A DNA stretch of 7,867 bases from positions 1 to 7,867 of the forward strand of contig JBFYQC010000204.1 in the NCBI GenBank assembly GCA_041302975.1, in the 5' to 3' direction. The notes beneath the pieces are model-generated. The model had not been told where the DNA came from. It worked only from the letters and a program-made list of their open reading frames with translations, and searched no databases. Positions within the stretch are counted from its first letter, which is position 1. Every line of letters begins with the position of its first letter. Below, in pieces: positions 1 through 6,460 of the stretch. The stretch is from UBA6183 sp041302975. GTDB taxonomy: Bacteria > Bacteroidota > Bacteroidia > UKL13-3. The position numbers and the translations under genes were made by a program.

Positions 1-3000
1 TTGTTGTTAATGGTCCAGTTTAAGCCTATTTGTGTTATTGGCATTGTTGCTCCACCATCACCAATCCAAGCGCAATATCCTGCATTAGGATTATTAAATA
101 CGTTGTTAATTACATCAACCGTATTATATAATGAAGCATTATTGCTAAACAGGTAATAGGTAGTGGCAGTAGAACTTCCTGATGTAATGTTTACTGCATT
201 ATGTGCAAAAACAAATTGCGAAGGATAGCCCATGTAAATACCATATGCGGTATTTGCTGCCGTTCCTATTTGAATCATATTGTTTGTAATCTGCACTTTA
301 TTAGTTAAAGTGCCTTGAGGGTAAATGGTATAAATGGCATATCCTCCATTTTGTCCAGATATTTCATTGGCATTTACTACTACTCCTTCTCCGGCATAAG
401 CTATATATAAGCCATAGCTAAATGTAGGATTCTGTTTACCTCCTCCAATTAATCTATTACGCTCAAACAATGATCTTTCTATACCATTTTGAAAAGCGAA
501 ATAATAGTATTGATCGAAGAAATATGAATTAGTAATTCTGTTTCCAAATGATCTTGTAGCAATTGGCGCCATTAAGGTCATACCATAGTATCCACCAATA
601 AATGAGCTGCTATCTATATTTAAAGCAGTTGCATTAATAAAGGTTGAAGAAGTAGGACTGGTTGTAGCAGAGCTTACTTCAAATGGATTAATTAAAGTAG
701 ATAGTGTATTTGAAGTAACAATAAACGTACATTTATTAAATGATAAACTATCAGCACTATTACCTGATAAACCAATTACTTGAACAGCCACTGCATTTGA
801 ACCACCGGTATTCTCAATTCTAAAGTTGCTGAAAGAAATATTATCAGCACCACTAAATAATATCGTTGCTCTATCAGCAGAAGTTGATCCTGCAAAAGTA
901 ATAATGGTATTAGCAGAATCAGCACCAACAAATCTTAAACGATTACCTGCACTTAAACCAGGGATGTTTGAAAAGCTTAGTTTTTCATTGTAAGTACCTG
1001 CTGATACATTTACCGTAACGTTACCGGCTATTCCGCAAGTTTGTATTAATTGAGTTACTGCACCAATGGTTTGGAAGTTTCCGCTGCCAGCTGGTAAAGC
1101 AGGATTAACTGTTAAGTTACCACTTAATGGAGTACAGAATGTTTGTTGAATGGTATCATTAAAACGTAAAATATCTGTTGATAAATTTGGAGATGATGAC
1201 CATGCTTTTAAAGTGTACAAGCCTGAAGTTGCAAAGTTGTAAGTGCCTAAAGATGCAGAAACTGTGTCATTTGCTACTAGGTTGCCTGACCAGCTTGTTC
1301 CTGTTTGACCTACACCATTTACTTGCCAATCTATATTTGCAGATGTAAGTGTTGCCGAACCAAAGTTTTTAATAACCGCATCAACGTTTTGTGTACCTAA
1401 ACTAAGTGGCATTACAGGTGATGTAAATCCGATAATACCTGCATCATTTGGAGAAACATCGAATTGATATGAACCTGGATCAGGCAAAGAATCATGAGCT
1501 GTGCCTAAAATGTCTGTTGGAACAATTGTACGCAAGTCTGCACCAATATTATTTAAGCTATCAGCACCAGGCGTAAATGGAGCTTGTGTAAATGCTGTTC
1601 TAAAATTAGGGTTGGCAAATACACTAAACGAATCAAGTGGGTTGGTAGGAATTGCACTTGTCCATGCAGCCATATCTACCCTGTTTGATGAATAGTAACC
1701 AACAAAATTATTTGTACTGCCACTTGGTACACCGTATGATAAACCATTGTTCCTAAAGTCGTAGCCAGTGGTGCTGGTAGTTGCCAAATACATTAAATAT
1801 TTGTTACCCGTACCACCTCTATTAATATGAAAAATGTTGTTTTTAACACGTTGGTAACCTGGTGTACCACTGTTGTAGAAGGCGTAATTTGCCGATGTAG
1901 AAGTATTTAGAGGGTAATCTATACTTACAGTATTGTGGTAAAACTGACTTTGGTTAATTGAAGAAAGAAATATACCGTAAATAGTACCTCCGCCTTTGAT
2001 ATCTGCAATTAAGTTATTTGTTACCAAAATAGGTCTATTGGCTGCCGCAATTTGAAAATACATACCGTAATATGTATTTGTAGTTGTTTGCAGCATTTCA
2101 AATGGCTTGATGATTTTATTTTTTACAAAGGTATCAGCAGAAGTGTAAGTGAAATTTATCCCGTAAAATGTACTTGGAGATGCTTTGGTTGGCCTTGAAA
2201 TTTCATTGTTTTCTATTAAACTACCAGTAACACCGTATGCATAAATACCATAAACAGTAAAATCTCTTATGATATTATCTTTAATAACATAACCATTGTT
2301 GGTTCCATCTGTGTTGTTAGCCATTGCTGAAATACCGAAATAAGGTCCTCCTGAAGAGTTACCTAAAATGGTATTACCTATGAACTTATTGAATAGTCCA
2401 GTATTAGCAGCAATGTTGGATGCACTACTTAAGCTTGATGTTACCGCTATACCTGCTGAAAGAGAACTTCCAGTAACTGATGAAATATCAATGGTACAGC
2501 CTAAAATATTTACATAATCGGATCCAGTTGTAAGCAAATAACCAACCCCATAACTCGCATTTAACGATTTTACGTGAAGTTGATTAAATGTAACATAATC
2601 AGTGCCTATTACATTTATTATGCCTATTAAGCCAGAATTGGTGTTGTTAAAATCTACACGGTTTCCGTTTCCATTAAAAGTTATGGTATTTGTTGCATTG
2701 GAACCCGGTATGTTACTTAAAAATACTTGGTTGTTGTATGGGCCCGAATTGGCAACTACGTTAAATGTAACAGCGCCACCAATACCACCCATGCTCATGT
2801 AATCAGCTAGGCCACTAATTGAGGTGAAATTACTGGTACTTGCTGCGGCACCTTGGTTAATAGTATATACACCACCTGGTAACAAACATGCAGTTGATTT
2901 ACTCATGCTATTGTTTGTAGTATTTGGTTCTGTTGTATTGTTAGGGTTGCTAATTGAATAAGCTATGTTATAAACAGTACCAACTTGAGCATTAAATGTT

Positions 3001-4751
3001 CCTAATGTAATTGCACCTGATGTGGCGCCTCCTGCAAGTGAACCTGTATAGTTAACAGGTGTTTGCGCAACACCATTCACGGTCCAATTTATTGTTGCAG
3101 AGGTAATTGTGGTAGTACCTGCATTACGAATTGTTGCATTTACATTTTGAATACCTGAAGCATAAGGAGCAACTGGTAAGTCAAGACTATTATATGCAAC
3201 ATCTAGAGCAATTGGAGAAGCTTCGTATGCTCCTATATCAATTGGTGTTGATCGAGTTACACCATTAATGTCTTTTGTAATGTGTGGCATTGCTACACCA
3301 TTTCCATTAAACCAACCATCTTGTGGCGAGAAATCACGTGTTAAAGTGTTTACAAAGTTTGGATTAAAATCAGAACTGGTATTGTCTGCAGTGCCCATGT
3401 AGGCACTGTATTGGTTGTATGTGTCATAGTTTATGCCGCTAATATTTGCCATTTTATAGCTTGAAGCTAAACCGTAGTAGGAGTTTTTACCTAAAGTGGT
3501 TCCTACATTAAATGTACCGTTAACATATATAGAGTAAAATAGTCCAACAGTACTTGTACGAGCATTGTAAAAAATATTATTCCTTAATTCGTAAGTACTT
3601 GATGTATTAGAGCTTGAACTTGAATAAAAACCATACGTTTGATAAGTGGTTGTTACACTAGTATTGTGGAATGCAATTGTATTGTTTCTTATTTTAAAAT
3701 TAAATGCTGTTAAGAAATAAAATCCAAAATGAGAACCATTACCAGTATTAAAGTTTAATAGGTTGTTATCAATAATATTAGGTTGAGCAGTTGTTCCACT
3801 GTAATTTATACCATAAATACCGTAACATGTACTTGTTGAAGTAGGGCTACCAGCAAATAAGTCGGTAATAATGTTGTTACGAATGGTATCTTGACGACCA
3901 GAGCTTGATCCTAGGTAAAAACCATAGGTGGTTGATACGCTAGTTTTGGTTGTACGTCTGATGGTGTTTCCGTCAAAAGCAGTTGAATTACCATTATTCC
4001 AATAAATACCATAAATGTAAAAATCTTGAATAATGTTATTGTAAAATTTATTAGCAGATACTGTTGTTGAAGAGGTGGCTGGAGATCCAACTATACCATA
4101 ATACATACCTGCACCAGTAGGGTTACCACGCACCATATTATTACTTATGATATTTCGGTAACCGTTTGCTCCGGTGGTTGTTAGTGAAGTTAAACTGTTA
4201 CTCCAAACAATACCAGCAGAATTAACTGAAGAGGTGCTAGTAACAGCAGCTATATCTATATCGCAACTATCAATAATATTGTCATCAGATCCTAAATAAA
4301 AATGTATACCCCAGCCGTAAAGTGTGCTGGTTGTTCTGATGGTTAAATTTTTTAAACGATAAAAATCACCATTGTTAAAACGAACAATGGCCATATCAGC
4401 AGTTGATGTTGGTGCAAATTGGATAACATTGCCATTACCATTAATTGTAATGGTGTTAGTAGCTGATGCACCGGTAATGTTAGGGAATACTACCTGGCCG
4501 ATGTATGGGCCAGAGTTTGCGACTACATCCACAACAAGAGGACCACTTACACCAAAAGGAGCACTGTTAGAAGGTCCTGCATCACTTCTAGTGTTTGCAG
4601 TTGTTAGGTAAGTAATTAAAGAACTAAAGTTTTGGAAGTTAGTTGACGATGCTGCTGAATTAGCATCAATAGTCAACGTTCCTGATACTTGAGTAGCTCT
4701 CGACTGAACCAAAAAGGCAGTACAGAGAATCATCAGTAGTAGTTTTCTCAT
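1..4751 (-). CDS. Giant secreted right-handed beta-helix / CARDB repeat protein (N-terminal 1583 residues, 3' end outside window)
   Basis: One open frame runs from ATG at 4751 to the left edge with no stop, so the protein is longer than 1583 residues. Residues 1-20 look like a Sec signal peptide: MRK, a hydrophobic run, then polar residues, with likely cleavage near SRA/TQ. C10 is not in a lipobox. The mature part holds repeated modules, starting at about residues 22, 622 and 1206. Each has a lead-in containing NSGPY or AGTY and a NI(P/T)G..A.N motif, then a long Asn-rich stretch (RNNII, DNNLL, RNNTI, ENNEI) typical of parallel beta-helix (PbH1/NosD-like) rungs. Modules 1 and 2 close with IDIGAYE (504-510) and PDPGSYQF (1090-1097), followed by CARDB-like domains. 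No catalytic site is recognisable. An extracellular adhesin or glycan-binding surface protein is the likeliest role by inference; a polysaccharide lyase remains possible. A T9SS C-terminal sorting domain could lie beyond the window. It is transcribed in the same direction as the NifU gene, 208 bp downstream, probably from its own promoter. Confidence 0.9.
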   Translation of the reverse strand, partial: MRKLLLMILCTAFLVQSRATQVSGTLTIDANSAASSTNFQNFSSLITYLTTANTRSDAGPSNSAPFGVSGPLVVDVVANSGPYIGQVVFPNITGASATNTITINGNGNVIQFAPTSTADMAIVRFNNGDFYRLKNLTIRTTSTLYGWGIHFYLGSDDNIIDSCDIDIAAVTSTSSVNSAGIVWSNSLTSLTTTGANGYRNIISNNMVRGNPTGAGMYYGIVGSPATSSTTVSANKFYNNIIQDFYIYGIYWNNGNSTAFDGNTIRRTTKTSVSTTYGFYLGSSSGRQDTIRNNIITDLFAGSPTSTSTCYGIYGINYSGTTAQPNIIDNNLLNFNTGNGSHFGFYFLTAFNFKIRNNTIAFHNTSVTTTYQTYGFYSSSSSNTSSTYELRNNIFYNARTSTVGLFYSIYVNGTFNVGTTLGKNSYYGLASSYKMANISGINYDTYNQYSAYMGTADNTSSDFNPNFVNTLTRDFSPQDGWFNGNGVAMPHITKDINGVTRSTPIDIGAYEASPIALDVAYNSLDLPVAPYASGIQNVNATIRNAGTTTITSATINWTVNGVAQTPVNYTGSLAGGATSGAITLGTFNAQVGTVYNIAYSISNPNNTTEPNTTNNSMSKSTACLLPGGVYTINQGAAASTSNFTSISGLADYMSMGGIGGAVTFNVVANSGPYNNQVFLSNIPGSNATNTITFNGNGNRVDFNNTNSGLIGIINVIGTDYVTFNQLHVKSLNASYGVGYLLTTGSDYVNILGCTIDISSVTGSSLSAGIAVTSSLSSASNIAANTGLFNKFIGNTILGNSSGGPYFGISAMANNTDGTNNGYVIKDNIIRDFTVYGIYAYGVTGSLIENNEISRPTKASPSTFYGINFTYTSADTFVKNKIIKPFEMLQTTTNTYYGMYFQIAAANRPILVTNNLIADIKGGGTIYGIFLSSINQSQFYHNTVSIDYPLNTSTSANYAFYNSGTPGYQRVKNNIFHINRGGTGNKYLMYLATTSTTGYDFRNNGLSYGVPSGSTNNFVGYYSSNRVDMAAWTSAIPTNPLDSFSVFANPNFRTAFTQAPFTPGADSLNNIGADLRTIVPTDILGTAHDSLPDPGSYQFDVSPNDAGIIGFTSPVMPLSLGTQNVDAVIKNFGSATLTSANIDWQVNGVGQTGTSWSGNLVANDTVSASLGTYNFATSGLYTLKAWSSSPNLSTDILRFNDTIQQTFCTPLSGNLTVNPALPAGSGNFQTIGAVTQLIQTCGIAGNVTVNVSAGTYNEKLSFSNIPGLSAGNRLRFVGADSANTIITFAGSTSADRATILFSGADNISFSNFRIENTGGSNAVAVQVIGLSGNSADSLSFNKCTFIVTSNTLSTLINPFEVSSATTSPTSSTFINATALNIDSSSFIGGYYGMTLMAPIATRSFGNRITNSYFFDQYYYFAFQNGIERSLFERNRLIGGGKQNPTFSYGLYIAYAGEGVVVNANEISGQNGGYAIYTIYPQGTLTNKVQITNNMIQIGTAANTAYGIYMGYPSQFVFAHNAVNITSGSSTATTYYLFSNNASLYNTVDVINNVFNNPNAGYCAWIGDGGATMPITQIGLNWTINN
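3..1136 (-). repeat. Module 3 of giant protein, partial at window edge
   Basis: This covers residues 1206-1583. It starts at C1206, at the same place in the module as C622, with an offset of 584 residues. The lead-in is more diverged (SGNLTVN...GNFQTIG, VSAGTYNEKLSF, NIPGLSAGN) and is followed by Asn-rich beta-helix rungs (ISFSNFRIENTG, SLFERNRLIGG, VQITNNMIQIG, VDVINNVFNNP). No closing motif or CARDB domain has appeared by the window edge. If the module is complete, about 200 more residues would follow, so the whole protein is probably at least about 1800 residues. Confidence 0.75.
1137..2888 (-). repeat. Module 2 of giant protein: lead-in, beta-helix, closing motif, CARDB-like domain
   Basis: This covers residues 622-1205. 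It begins at C622 and repeats the module-1 layout: GGVYTIN...SNFTSISGL, VVANSGPY, NIPGSNATNTITFNGNGN, then beta-helix rungs (FNKFIGNTI, YVIKDNIIRDF, SLIENNEIS). It closes with DILGTAHDSLPDPGSYQF, which lines up with the DIGAYE closing motif of module 1 but has lost its DIGA core. Residues 1099-1205 are a second CARDB-like domain (QNVDAVIKNFGSATLTSA, then IDWQVNG) that aligns well with the first. The offset from module 1 is 603 residues. Confidence 0.8.
2889..4688 (-). repeat. Module 1 of giant protein: lead-in, beta-helix, DIGAYE motif, CARDB-like domain
   Basis: This covers residues 22-621. The lead-in SGTLTID...TNFQNFSSL is followed by VVANSGPY, NITG.SATNTITINGNGN, then Asn-rich beta-helix rungs up to about residue 480. 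The closing stretch DINGVTRSTPIDIGAYE matches the D.(D/N)G..R...DIGA.E motif that often ends such beta-helix domains. Residues 511-621 form a CARDB-like beta-sandwich (QNVNATIRNAGTTTITSA, then INWTVNG, then a TTNNS end). CARDB domains are immunoglobulin-like folds seen as spacers or binding units in secreted proteins. Confidence 0.8.
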
Positions 4752-4777
4752 AGTGTATTTGAATTAAGTTTGTTAAT

Positions 4778-4807
4778 CGAATATATTAAATATATTTAAA
4801 GAACAAA
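4778..4807 (-). promoter_or_regulatory. Candidate Bacteroidota-type promoter for the giant beta-helix gene
   Basis: On the minus strand TTTG (4807-4804) is followed after 18 bp by TATATTCG (4785-4778). That is one mismatch from the phylum's -7 consensus TAnnTTTG, with the expected TTTG at about -33. Transcription would begin near 4773, leaving a leader of about 20 nt before ATG at 4751. There is no Shine-Dalgarno sequence in that leader, which is usual for the phylum. The rest of the 4752-4959 spacer is AT-rich, with no GC-rich hairpin that would make a convincing terminator after the NifU gene, so some read-through from upstream cannot be excluded. Confidence 0.5.
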
Positions 4808-4959
4808 CATTAAATACGCAATAAGAAAATTATTATATTTATTGAAGTTTTGTTAACTTGACTTGGGCTGTTGTTAATTTTAAATTGAAGTTTGTTTATT
4901 TAGGAATCAAGCAGTTTAGTAAAAAAATTAACTTTTTAAGAAATATTGTTTAATCCTCG

Positions 4960-5208
4960 TTAAACAACAGCTGTTACTTTACTTATTTGTGGAATAGCAG
5001 ATTTTAACCCATTTTCAATTCCTGCTTTCATGGTCATGCTGCTCATGCTACAGCTACTGCAGTTGCCCAATAAGCGTAATTGTACCTCCATTTCATCCGT
5101 TATATCAATCAATTCAACATCTCCGCCATCGGCTTGTAAAAACGGGCGCATACTATTTAGCGCGATTTCTATTTTTTGCTCTAATTCAGTTCTATTTAAT
5201 ATATCCAT
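4960..5208 (-). CDS. NifU C-terminal-domain (Nfu-type) iron-sulfur cluster scaffold/carrier
   Basis: This 82-residue cytoplasmic protein is essentially one stand-alone NifU C-terminal domain. Residues 22-36 (PFLQADGGDVELIDI) and the motif GNCSSCSMSSMTMKAGIE, with C50 and C53, are diagnostic. In the family the CxxC pairs across a dimer to hold a [4Fe-4S] cluster, which is then passed to apo-proteins. It lacks the N-terminal IscU-like or degenerate A-type domains of NifU and E. coli NfuA, so this is the minimal form. The start at 5208 lies only 4 bp past the stop of mrp, so the two are almost certainly co-transcribed and the product probably hands clusters to or from Mrp. No Shine-Dalgarno sequence is visible. 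The stop is TAA at 4962-4960. Confidence 0.95.
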   Translation of the reverse strand: MDILNRTELEQKIEIALNSMRPFLQADGGDVELIDITDEMEVQLRLLGNCSSCSMSSMTMKAGIENGLKSAIPQISKVTAVV

Positions 5209-5212
5209 GAGT

Positions 5213-6301
5213 TTAGTTGGTGCTATTGCTTTGGTGTGTGTTTTCTATGGTATTAATTATGGCTAATTGTTGTGCAACACGCTGTGCTACTCGCAAAAAT
5301 AATTGTTTGGCAGGATTTTGATCGTCTAGCACTGCTGGCATTCCTTTGTCTGCGCCTTCACGAATTCCGGCTACTAAAGGTATTTGTCCAAGTAGGTTCG
5401 TGTTAAATTGTTTGGCTATTTTTTCACCTCCACCTTCTCCAAATATATAATATTTATTGTTTGGCAATTCAACAGGTGTAAACCAACTCATGTTTTCAAC
5501 TACACCTAAAAACGGTATTTTGGTTGGTAACATATCAAACATAGCAGCAGCTTTAATGGCATCGGCCACTGCAACATCTTGAGGTGTAGTAACTAAAACA
5601 ACACCGGTTACAGGAATAATTTGCCCCATGGTTAAATGTATATCTCCTGTGCCTGGTGGCATATCTAAAACCAAGTAATCTAAATCACCCCAAATAGTCT
5701 CATTAATAAACTGTCGTAATGCACTGCTTACCATAGGTCCGCGCCAAACAACTGCTTGGTTAGGTTCAATCATAAAACCTATACTCATTAACTTTATACC
5801 ATGTCTTTCAACTGGTATCATGTGGTTTTTGCCTTCTACTACCTGCATTTCAGGGGTTTCATGAATACCGAACATAATTGGCATACTTGGTCCGTAAATA
5901 TCTGCATCCAATAAACCAACTTTTGCACCTAACTCACTCAATGCTAATGCCAGGTTACTTGATACGGTGCTTTTTCCAACACCACCTTTACCACTAACCA
6001 CAGCAATAATATTTTTAACACCGGGTAAAACAAGTTTATCTAAACGTGCAGTGAGCACATTGGCTTCAAAAATTACCTGCACCATTGCATCAGCCGAAAC
6101 ATGCTTTTTTATAGCCTCTATACAATCAGTTTCTATTTTATCTTTCATTGGACAAGCAGGTGTGGTAAGCATTACTTTAAAAGTAATCTTGTTGTCACTT
6201 ACTTCAATGTCTTTTATCATATTTAGCGTTACCAAGTCCTTTTTTAAATCAGGTTCTTGAACTGTTGATAAGGCTTTTATAATTTGTTCTTGGTTAATCA
6301 T
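5213..6301 (-). CDS. mrp: Mrp/ApbC family P-loop ATPase, iron-sulfur cluster carrier, with N-terminal MIP18 (DUF59) domain
   Basis: This 362-residue cytoplasmic protein is full length for the family. Residues 1-85 form a MIP18/DUF59 domain with the EPDL motif (17-20) and TTPACP (46-51) carrying the conserved C50. Residues 95-345 are the ParA/MinD-like ATPase: deviant Walker A GKGGVGKS (104-111, signature lysine K105), LDADIYGPS (131-139), MRP signature segment VWRGPM (185-190), and switch II DMPPGTGD (213-220). Family members bind a [4Fe-4S] cluster and transfer it to apo-proteins in an ATP-dependent way. Oddly, the usual CxxC after VENMS is absent: residues 268-288 read VENMSWFTPVELP then a Tyr-rich run with no cysteine. 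The only cysteines in the protein are C50 and C60. It is first in an operon with the NifU-domain gene 4 bp downstream. ATG at 6301 is preceded by A-rich sequence without a Shine-Dalgarno, and the DUF59 domain begins right after it, which supports this start. Confidence 0.97.
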   Translation of the reverse strand: MINQEQIIKALSTVQEPDLKKDLVTLNMIKDIEVSDNKITFKVMLTTPACPMKDKIETDCIEAIKKHVSADAMVQVIFEANVLTARLDKLVLPGVKNIIAVVSGKGGVGKSTVSSNLALALSELGAKVGLLDADIYGPSMPIMFGIHETPEMQVVEGKNHMIPVERHGIKLMSIGFMIEPNQAVVWRGPMVSSALRQFINETIWGDLDYLVLDMPPGTGDIHLTMGQIIPVTGVVLVTTPQDVAVADAIKAAAMFDMLPTKIPFLGVVENMSWFTPVELPNNKYYIFGEGGGEKIAKQFNTNLLGQIPLVAGIREGADKGMPAVLDDQNPAKQLFLRVAQRVAQQLAIINTIENTHQSNSTN

Positions 6302-6379
6302 TATTTGTATAACAATTGAATGCGCAATTTAGGTTTTACATTTTGCTTTTGGCGCAATATAATTTAGAAAACGAAGCGG

Positions 6380-6408
6380 TTACATCATTAATAATTTCTA
6401 GTTATAAT
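6380..6408 (+). promoter_or_regulatory. Weak promoter-like sequence upstream of the DUF4403 gene
   Basis: TTACAT (6380-6385) and TATAAT (6403-6408) are 17 bp apart, a sigma-70-like arrangement facing the lipoprotein gene. The main sigma factor of Bacteroidota recognises a different consensus, and such matches arise easily in AT-rich DNA. A competing candidate is AATCTTTG at 6430-6437, one mismatch from TAnnTTTG, but it has no TTTG at the right distance upstream. No convincing promoter for mrp was found on the opposite strand of this 159-bp spacer. Confidence 0.2.
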
Positions 6409-6422
6409 AAGGCCCTGTTTAT

Positions 6423-6443
6423 AAGCTGCAATCTTTGTAGCTT
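6423..6443. repeat. 9+3+9 inverted repeat in the divergent mrp / DUF4403 spacer
   Basis: AAGCTGCAA (6423-6431) and TTGTAGCTT (6435-6443) are inverted copies around TCT, matching at 8 of 9 positions. In plus-strand RNA the odd pair is a G-U wobble, so a complete 9-bp stem could form with a 3-nt loop. It ends 17 nt before ATG at 6461. It could be an operator acting on the divergent genes or a hairpin in the lipoprotein mRNA leader. It is not followed by a T-run, so it does not look like a terminator. The function is unknown. Confidence 0.45.
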
Positions 6444-6460
6444 TTAAGTATGTTCGCAAC

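Noticed and set aside
1501..1695. 64-codon plus-strand frame inside the giant gene.
   Set aside because: It is antisense to the end of the second beta-helix, has no recognisable domain, and the opposite strand is clearly coding.
2602..4611. Two plus-strand frames (2602-2802 and 4372-4611) whose translations resemble each other (shared VMV.VA, ML.NT.W and YGPE.ATT).
   Set aside because: They look like a small paralogous family, but both are antisense to the same lead-in segment of modules 1 and 2 of the giant protein. Their likeness is the mirror image of that internal duplication. No independent start signals or coding bias support them.
1..4751. The repeated DNA of the giant gene as a CRISPR array or mobile-element repeat.
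   Set aside because: The repeats are degenerate, in frame, and keep protein motifs. There are no identical repeat units with unique spacers, no terminal inverted repeats and no transposase.
4722..4751. Lipoprotein signal at C10 of the giant protein.
   Set aside because: The residues before C10 (M-I-L) do not fit a lipobox, which needs a small residue at -1. An ordinary signal peptide with cleavage near residue 19 fits better.
4915..4945. Possible terminator after the NifU gene (AAAAAGTTAATTTTTTT on the minus strand).
   Set aside because: The stem would be A-T only and very weak, with no GC pairs. A T-run in DNA this AT-rich is not enough to call a terminator.
5030..6260. Plus-strand frames at 5030-5266 and 5967-6260.
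   Set aside because: They are antisense to well-identified NifU-domain and Mrp coding sequence, with no family resemblance of their own.
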